Positions 55,991 to 64,000 of a DNA stretch of 64,000 nucleotides are shown here, piece by piece. Made by a program: the position numbers and the translations under genes. The stretch comes from Salminus brasiliensis (lineage: Eukaryota; Chordata; Actinopteri; Characiformes; Bryconidae): positions 17,647,490-17,711,489 of the forward strand of contig NC_132899.1 of the NCBI RefSeq assembly GCF_030463535.1, given 5' to 3'. The notes under the pieces were generated by a model. That model ran no database searches. It was given only the letters and a program-made list of their open reading frames with translations, and was not told the origin of the DNA. Positions within the stretch are counted from its first letter, which is position 1. Each line of letters starts with the position of its first letter.

Positions 55991-58900
55991 AGCTGTGAGC
56001 TGCAGAAAAACTGCATTATAGTAATGACTGTTACTTTACCTGATTTCTGCCCTCAGCCCGTGGCTTGCAGTAACTAGTTTCAAGGCCAGAGCAAACCTAC
56101 CCACTGTTGTGGTACTTTCTCATTTTCAGGGGATGAGTTAGACTGGAATTTCAGTAAAGAGTTTGGCATTTACTGCAGATGATTGAAAAATGAGTGAGCA
56201 AACAAGAAAAGAAAATGAGAGCCTTTTGAGAAGTGTGCAGTTATGCTGGTTTCCTCCCACCGCCCAAAAATACATAGTAGTTGAATTGGCTATGGACGTA
56301 ACTTGTTCCTACGTTTATGTGTGCATGGTACCCTGCAATAGACTGGTGCCCTGTCTAGAGCGTACTTCGGCCTTGCCTCCAGTGATTTGAGGTAGGCGCT
56401 GGACCCGCTGTAATCCTGATCTGGAAGAAACTGATAAGATAGTGGATGGATAAATATATTAAGCATATATAAATCTTAAATGCTGCCAATTTGCTGAACA
56501 TGAGAGGCAGTAACAGCTGCTTTGTGTTCTGATATTCTCCGAATTTATTTCCGTTCCTATTTATTAAAAGCTATGCTTGTCTAATTACAATATTGGATGA
56601 AAGTGTATATAGAAGTCCTAAAACAAGAAGTTGTTTGAATGTCTGTGTGTATTTAGATTCAGATAGCCCCACTAATTTATATAACCTTAAACTAAATATT
56701 AGAATTATCCTCATAGAATATTTATTTGGCTGTCACTTTATTATTATACTCCGAGTCTGAATGCCTGATGTCTGAATGACTGATACTAAACTGCTATCTC
56801 TCGATTTACCTGTCATGTAAAAATCTGTATACAGGCCCCAGTCTGTCATTGCCACGTTCGCTGTGGTCGTGTACGGCTGTATGATTGCAATGATGGGCAG
56901 AGTAGCGTTGGTTTCCTAATACATGGAATAGTTAGTGAGGGTCTGGGCTGCACCTGCCAAAGCCCTGAGTGATGAGCTCATAAACACACAGGCTGCCTCT
57001 GGGGCTCCGCTCTGAACATGCCCTTTAATGGAGCAAGCTGTCAGCATCCTCGGTACTGCTTTGTATTTGAAATAAATGAGGCTACTCATTTCCCCTCTCC
57101 TTCTTGCTTAAAGCAAGCACAAACTTAACACAAGCCCACACTGAAACATGCTTTATTATTATTATTTTTATTATTATTGATAAGTGGTAGATGTTTTTTT
57201 AAAAACCCAATAAAGGTGACAGGGATGTCAGGACATGACCAGCACACTGCTCTGCTAAAAACAGCTGGATTCTCAGTGAAGCACGGGAAGATTTAATAAT
57301 GTAATATCATTGTGTCTCTGCCTCTCCGGACCTGTTCACCGCCTCGCTCACTGCATATCACACTGTAAGTCAACTACCGCCAGCCCTCTAAACTCCCTCA
57401 GTCTTTCTTCTTTCTCCTTAGGTAATCTTGTGTTTAAGGTTGTGTTGTTGTTATCATGTTACTACAATTCTCAGTACTGCAGTCTAGCTACAGGAAAAAA
57501 AAGAAAATGGAGCGAGACAGCCTTGTAGTTTCAAAGTGGGTTGGTGGGAAAATGTCCTGTTTCATTAAACTGTTACCTGTCAACTCGGAGAGAAATATAA
57601 CATTATTTGTTGGCACAGTTTTGACTGTGTGCTTTGTACATCCAGGCCAAACGGTCCAGATGTGAGTTTCTATGTGAGTGTTATATGGGCACCTTGCCTT
57701 TAGAAGACATTCATGTGATCTAACAAATGTAATTTAGAAAAAAAAACAACACTGGCCGGTCATTAACAATGTCACATAAAAGGTCCACTAATGTGTTTTT
57801 AATATCACACAGCAGATCATGAACATGTCATGCAACAGTAGTACTATTGGACGATATTTTGTCCAGATGGCTTTTTTTGGGTGAACAGAACATGGTTAAT
57901 GTATAAAGGCGTATTTATGGTCTTTCTTCCTAAGCTATTGTATGGTAATGATCATTGCTTTGCATCTTCAGTGTGTTTTCTCCTCTATTACTATGGTGTC
58001 TATGACCAGTTTCAGCATTTTGGGTTTTTTAGTGTAATAAGGTGAAGGGAGTGAAATGTCAGGGCTGTATGATCATTTCTTTTGCTGTTTTAGGAGAAAT
58101 AAAAATGTGTTGTATTACAATTCATGCACAATAAGCAATAACCAGACTTGTTGGAATGGGCTACGTAAGGTTTTGGAATTAGGTTTTTCAGACGCTTCTC
58201 ATTTTAGATGTGTCTTAATGTGTAGTAATACAGATAATCTCATAAACAGAACAGCTGCTGCGGTGCACTTTCTGTCATCAATTTGCTGCTGTTTTCTGTT
58301 CCTAAAGTGTTTTTGAGTCTAGTGTATTTATTACTGCAGAGCTTAGTCATGTTTGTGTGTTTACTAGTTTCTATCCCAGATCCATTTCCCGTCCTGACCC
58401 CGTATTCCGATGTGGATTGCATGAGATTAAAGGATGTTGGTGTTTTTTGTGACAGTGAATCCTACACCACTCCTGAGATTTGACTTCTGCTGATAGTCTT
58501 TTGAAACTCAGTGTTTGAGAGTCAAGGGAAAAAAGCATCCCATGCATCTGACAGTGCTTTCACCCTGAGACATCTGTCTAAGGGAATCCCCCTCTGTGCC
58601 CCCTGCCCTCTAGCACTGTATGGGAGCCGAATGATGAGTACAGACTGTGTTTGTTTGTGGGTGTGTGTGGGGGCGCGGTGGGAGGGTGGGGGGGATGCAT
58701 GCTCAACTAATCTGCTCTGACGCTACAAGTCATAGTTGAATTTTCTTTCTTTCTTCACTGTGAAAAATGTTATTGTGTTTTGTGAGACCCACATGTTGCA
58801 TACCAAACACCTAGCATCAGCAGAAACATCTGCCAAATATCTAGTGTCTAGAATCTGTGAAATCACTTAAAGTTTCTGCCATTTTGTGTATTTCCCTTTC

Positions 58901-59250
58901 CTCACCAGAGAAAGCTGGGCATTTGCTAAGCTAACAGGTTCCAGTAGTAAACAGAGGCAGAATCTGAAGAAATCTTTACATTAGGTTCTGTTAATAAATC
59001 AAAAAAATCAGAAATCAGAATCGACCAAGAAAATTGCAATCAGTGCATCTGTAGTTGAGATTCTATGGAGATTTTAGGAAATTTGTTTTTTAGGCAAATC
59101 TGAGCACAATATGAGACTATACTGAGATATGCACCAAAACTCAATAGGAGACATATGTAGGTATACAGAGGTCTTTATCTCAGGAGACACATTTGAGCAG
59201 CATGCTTATGCTAAAGTCTTAATCTCATTGTTGTCCAGGGAAAACTACTT
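55991..59250. other. putative cyth1 intron 1, no gene recognised
   Basis: No supported exon. A small ATT run lies at 57152-57180 and a G-rich patch at 58665-58695. Confidence 0.4.
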
Positions 59251-59251
59251 A

Positions 59252-59427
59252 AGGGGCAGTGGTGGCTCAGGGCTGTAGATGACAGTGTTGTGGGTTCAAT
59301 ACCCAGACTCGGCAAGCAGCCGCTGTTGGGCCCTTGAGCAAGCCCTTCACCCTCCCCGGACTGCCTACCGCTCCGGGCATGTCACAGGCCAAATTCCATC
59401 TGTGTTAATACGGTTGTCTTGTCTTGA
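59252..59427 (+). mobile_element. tRNA-derived SINE, truncated and decayed
   Basis: GGGGCAGTGGTGGCTCAGGG at the head, a decayed B box GGTTCAATACC, then CGCTGTTGGGCCCTTGAGCA. Same family as 30908-31191 but lacking the TG run and most of the tail. Confidence 0.8.
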
Positions 59428-60515
59428 GATATTAATACTCAGTAGAAGACATATGTAGGAATACCTCATGAGGTCTTTATTTTATGAGACACATTTGAGC
59501 AGCAGGCTTATCCTCTGGGTTTATTTATGCTATAGTCTTGACAGTTTTCTTTCAGAGAGTGCATGGAACTATATTAAATTATACAAGACAGCAATATAGG
59601 GCCTCCAAACAGTTTTCTTTATCTTTTTTTCTTGAGTCCCTCCTTACTCTAATAAACACTCTGCCTTGTTGGTTCGGTCCCATTTATCTGGGCTAAATCC
59701 AGATGTATTCTGTAATCAGATTTACTACTTTCATGTCTCTTGGGCCATAGAAATAGGTCTTATTTCCTATGGTGTCACATATATTAGCATTAAATTCACT
59801 TTCCCCAAACGCTGAGTAGGCCATGTAAATAGGCTTTCTATCTAGCCAGCCGTGTTGCGAGGTGCTGAGGTCACACCTTGCTTTCATGCTTGAGAATGAG
59901 GAGGACCCGCCAGACTTTCTTAATGCATCACCATGACCTTTGCAAATTCTTCAGAAAGGACATCACACCAAGATCAAGGTCTTAGATGCAGCTGCTGTTC
60001 ATCACTGCATTCTTTCTCTCTGAATGTTGCTCAGTATTTACACTGAAGACTGATTCAAGTTTGATGTTACAGAGATAAAAAAAATGTTTAGAGAAAATAC
60101 TTGTGCCAGTCTCTTGCGTCCAATTAGGACGGGAGGGTCTGAGCAATATCCATGAGTGCTGTAGTGTGTAGGGCCCAATTAACTTGGAGGATTATTAGCA
60201 TGGCTGTATGAAAACACTGCAGTCATCATTTCTTGTCTCAGTAATTCTTATTTATCACTCTCAGCGCTCACCGTCTCTCAGGTGTGCTTCTGCAGTGTAT
60301 GAGGAACATCTGACAGAGAAAGGATCCATATTTGGGCCCATATGAGCAACATGAGGAAATGCAGAAATGTTCAAGCAACAAATAGAGTAACAAAAACCAA
60401 ATAACTAGACTAAACTAGAGAGCAATAATTAAATGAATAAATAATCAAATATAGGGAGACAGGGTAGTCATAATGAATGGTTATTGCCTCCGCCAAAAAA
60501 TGCCACTCAAACTAA
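59428..60515. other. putative cyth1 intron 1, no feature
   Basis: No exon or element boundary recognised. Confidence 0.4.
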
Positions 60516-60519
60516 TCCC

Positions 60520-60842
60520 AGAGGTATTGGCTGGAGCTCCAGCACTCTACAGAAGTCAGTTTCACAGCCCAGTGCTGTGGGGCTTCTTACCCCTCTATCT
60601 GCATTCCAGTAGATAGAGGGGTATAAAGCTTTGAGTGGCGTTCTTGATCTAAATCTAATCATCCATGATCAGTACCTGATCACATTTATGCTCTCATGGC
60701 CGAATGCCATGAAATCCTCAAGCGATGTTGTAGAAGTTCCTAGTGTGAGGCCTTTGCTAAAGAGTAGAGGCTGTTACTACCCTTGATTTTGAAAACAACT
60801 CTGGAGAAGCAGGTGTCTACAAACTTGTGTCCGTATAGTGTG
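60520..60842 (-). mobile_element. MITE of the TGGACAAAAGTATTG family, copy C, diverged
   Basis: The right end is AGCAGGTGTCTACAAACTTG then TGTCCGTATAGTG, and the interior has TGCTGTGGGGCTTCTTACCC CTCT words of the family. A 13-bp perfect hairpin (60588-60600 with 60611-60623) sits inside, apparently a local inverted duplication. Confidence 0.6.
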
Positions 60843-61380
60843 TATATCTGTCTCTCAGGGAGTTTGCTACTGGACCAGTCTTTACTCTTTACCTTGTCTG
60901 ACACTTTCTGCTTCCCACTTTTCAGTCACTACACGTTTCAATACTATCTCAACTTCCCAGTTTAGATATTTGAATGGATCTAGGCTTTGATCAAATATGC
61001 TCTGTAGAACCTATTCATGTGCCAGAGATAGTCCCAAGGTCACATATTTATCTTCTGGAGTCTGGCTCGGGGTAGATTGAATGTGCGCATGGTTTAAGTC
61101 AGCAGTGCAATCAAAAGAAGGAAACACTGTTAGTATAAAAACAAGTCAACATTGCTTTAGAAGACAGGATGTGGCTATGGTGGCGCACAGATCTGTGGGA
61201 GAGACTATTTGGATGTGATTGTATTGTATTGTTGCCTACTTGCCTAGCCGATGTCATATACTGGCGGTGCCTCACCAAAACACCAGAATTTTACCCATAT
61301 GATTGATGATCATAATTTGAAAATACCAGCTGCCATTTCTATCGTGTAAATATTTCATGAGAATTTGCCCAAAACGAAAA
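60843..61380. other. putative cyth1 intron 1, no feature
   Basis: No exon or element boundary recognised. Confidence 0.4.
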
Positions 61381-61387
61381 AACAAGT

Positions 61388-61860
61388 CACACCATGTCCA
61401 AAGGTTTGGGGACACCTGCTTGTCCAATGTTCCTTTCAAAGTCAAGGGAATTTTGAGTGAAGTTTGTCTCTACTGTACTCCCCAGACAAGCTCTGCACTG
61501 GATGTTACTGTGACTGTGTTTAGCCACAGGAGCATTAGCAAGGTCTGGTACTGACATTGGATGGTAAGTTCTGGACAAGAAATTTGGTTCACCACAAAGA
61601 TATTCGGTTGAGCTCCACAACTCCAGAGAAGGCTGTTCCACTTCTTAACAGCTCACTGCTGGGGGCTTTTATACCCCTCTAACCTATGTTTGAGATGTTT
61701 AACCTATGGCATGGTGACTTTAGACTCAAACACAGCTGCTCCACAGCATCCATTTCTTTTGACAGTGCTTTTCTGTGGGGTTATACAAGGTGTGTGTGTG
61801 TGTGTTTATTGAAACACTTGTGTGTGTCAGTACTAAAGGCACCTTAATGCAGCTGAACTC
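61388..61860 (+). mobile_element. MITE of the TGGACAAAAGTATTG family, copy D, right end decayed
   Basis: The left end is CCATGTCCAAAGGTTTGGGG then ACACCTGC; the interior has TGGGGGCTTTTATACCCCTC then TAACC. The right part is broken up by a (TG)n patch (61790-61805). Confidence 0.65.
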
Positions 61861-61964
61861 ACTAATAAGATAGGGTCTAGAAAGTAAAAATACTCCCCAG
61901 GATTTTATTCCAAAGACCTACACAGCTCCAGGATGCTTCAACAAAATCCTGGCCATGATTTTTA

Positions 61965-62787
61965 TAGGGATGCCCCCTGATCTGATCCAAATACCTTAAC
62001 GCTGCGTGTCAGCCGATACTGATCCGATCTGATCTTTGAGGTAATATAAATAGTACAGCCCAACAACTTAGCTAAGATGTGCTGTTAATTAACACTTAGA
62101 AACACCAGTATTTTTAGCACTGTTTAAAGTAATGAGACACTCTAAGACAGACTAAAATGTGCTCTGTGCGGAGCTAACTGATGTGTAATAACTATTTTAT
62201 TACATGATGAGATTTTTTTTTTTTTACCTTTATTTAACCAATTTAGCCATCCTGAGATTAAAAGCCTCCTTTACAAGCGAGCCCTGGCCAATATTGAAAG
62301 AGCTAACTCTCTAGTTTAGAACCAAAGAAATGAGTGCAGTTCTCCCGCTGGTAGAACAGAGCATTTCCACAATAGTTTGGTTTCCAACCAGCTGTAATTC
62401 AAGAGTAAATGGGAGATGGGAGTTGTGTTAAATCTTTTCAAATGTATTTCTTGTTGCTCAGCTACAACCTAACTGGGTGGCTTTGGCAGCGTGGATGAAA
62501 ACAGCATACAATAGACCAACATTTTAAGGAAGAATGGCTTAAATCAACCTTTTCTGACACTTTTACTGCTGCTCTGTGTACCATTTGTTGTTGCTGAGTC
62601 ATGTTTACAGCGAGGCTCTGAGCCAGTAGTTAAGTGAAGTGGTCCTCTTCCCACTTTTTCTAAAAAATGATCTTTCACTGCTGAATCATGTCTGAAAACT
62701 AGGAGTCAGACTGTACTTATTTATATTAGCTTTATAAGCCGATACCCAATCCATTACAAAATGCCTAGATCAGCTCGGTCATCCCTA
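61965..62787. mobile_element. hAT-like non-autonomous element with target duplication
   Basis: Ends TAGGGATGCCCCCTGATCTG on the left and, read inward, TAGGGATGACCGAGCTGATC on the right. The 8 bp outside are GATTTTTA (61957-61964) and TATTTTTA (62788-62795), a 7/8 match typical of a hAT target duplication. The interior has no transposase. The words CCGATACTGATCCGATCTGA and GCCGATACCCAATCC are known hAT-MITE vocabulary. Confidence 0.8.
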
Positions 62788-62795
62788 TATTTTTA

Positions 62796-64000
62796 CTTTC
62801 TGGACCAAAATTTGCCACCACTGTTGTCCACAAACTTTTGGTTGCGTATTTCGGGGATGCCGGGTTGGTTAAACCCTGTATTGTATCTCAATTCTACACT
62901 GTATAGTGTGGAAGAGGAGGTGCTGCTGTTTGTGAATATTGTGATACTCCTTATTGTTGTGAATCTTTTCAAAACAAAAACAAAAATGTTTATTCATAAT
63001 AGACACTTTCACCCCAATTCCTCTGTTCATCTCTAAGAATACCAGTGTGTTGATTTCTAAATGAAGCCTCAGTACCATCAGAAATGATGTGGGCATTAAG
63101 GAATGGTACGGATCCTGCAGTCCTGATAAGAAACAGGGTGACATTGATATTTAAATGTATTCAGATAGTGCTGCTGGTGCTTCTGATTAAGGCCCACATC
63201 TGTTTTGCCACAGAAAACCTGAAACAGAAAACTCAGTGTGTCTGGGGTTGGCTTAGTCTGCCTCTCTCATACACACACACAGAAAGAGAGAGAGAGAGAG
63301 AGACCAGCAAGGAAAGCTATGTGTACTGTGCAAGGGTTTCTAGGATCTACCAGACAAGGCCCATCACATTTTCTTTTGTCCTGTTTGGTATGTTCATCAG
63401 GGGATTTCAATACTCTCGCTTTGTACTGTCACCATAAACACATGCAGTCGACTGAATAATGCAAAGTGCTCGATTTTCCTCAAATGACTTTTTCCAGTTT
63501 GATACAAACACATCTAACATGCCTACGGGAGTGTGACTGGGAGTAAGTTTAAGAAGGCCCCAAACTGTCCCTCCTCAGTCACTCGCACAGTCACCCTCCA
63601 GAAAGTTACTCTGATGACTATTAATTATTGACTGCTTTCCTTAATTATGGCTGATGCATTATTAATGCCCCTGCTCTGAAGTAAACGTCTGAAGTTTGAG
63701 GCAATTCTGCCTTCTCCACACTCAGCACCAGAGGCCCTCGTGCACTGAGAAATAGAGCAGACGCTGTGGAAAGGAAGATGGACTGTTGAAAGATATAAAG
63801 TGGTGGAAATGTGAGGTCTCTGTTAAAAATTAGACCAATTAGACCCCCAAAGCTCAGGTCTTCCCAAGTGGTCAGTTAATATGCTATTTTGGTGTTGGCT
63901 AGATCTGGATGGAGTCCTGTTGTTTTTCTCCTGCTGTTTTTGAGTCCAGAATAAGCACCCAGGGCCAGAGGGGGAGATTTTGTTTTTTACTCAGGTGCTT
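62796..64000. other. putative cyth1 intron 1, to window end
   Basis: No exon recognised. A short CA then GA run lies at 63271-63302. No cytohesin Sec7 or PH coding sequence is visible before the window ends. Confidence 0.4.

Noticed and set aside
32580..64000. Sec7, PH or coiled-coil exons of cytohesin
   Set aside because: I looked for the RRRKQELL, FNMDPKKGI and KTWKRRWF blocks by eye and found none; this limits the cyth1 call to its first exon.

Overview
The window looks like a teleost fish chromosome segment. It has GT-AG spliced genes with small exons, many microsatellites, fish-type MITEs, tRNA-derived SINEs and decayed Tc1/mariner elements. The SINE and MITE set resembles that of otophysan fishes, perhaps characiforms, but that placement rests on memory and is weak.

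Layout. (1) 94-4791, plus strand: a complete 11-exon sideroflexin-2 gene (sfxn2; 321 aa, mitochondrial inner membrane). (2) 8767-24861, minus strand: a complete 5-exon tissue inhibitor of metalloproteinases 2 gene (timp2; 219 aa, secreted), with a 13.2 kb first intron full of repeats. It is tail-to-tail with sfxn2. (3) About 24.9-32.5 kb: the divergent intergenic region upstream of timp2. It holds MITEs and a striking 29-bp x 30 minisatellite in which 22 units carry a perfect three-box heat-shock element. (4) 32561-32579, plus strand: a short first coding exon (M-E-A-D-I-Y, ending in phase 1) behind a CpG-rich promoter. I read it as the start of cytohesin-1 (cyth1), a chr17q25 neighbour of TIMP2 in human. 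No later cytohesin exon was found, so 32.6-64 kb would be its first intron. (5) That putative intron contains a candidate second promoter and first exon (45367-45445, also phase 1), a possible cassette exon (47127-47204), and many transposon remnants.

The genes do not form a pathway. The positional logic is timp2 and cyth1 head-to-head around about 7.7 kb, with sfxn2 joined to the other side. In human, SFXN2 is on chr10 and TIMP2/CYTH1 on chr17, so the sfxn2-timp2 junction is a lineage rearrangement. No bacterial, viral or CRISPR-like system is present. The most interesting items are the heat-shock-element minisatellite, the candidate alternative cyth1 promoter, an N-glycosylation sequon in timp2 that the mammalian protein lacks, an inverted repeat of GC boxes in the cyth1 promoter, and several well-bounded MITEs with clear terminal repeats and target duplications.
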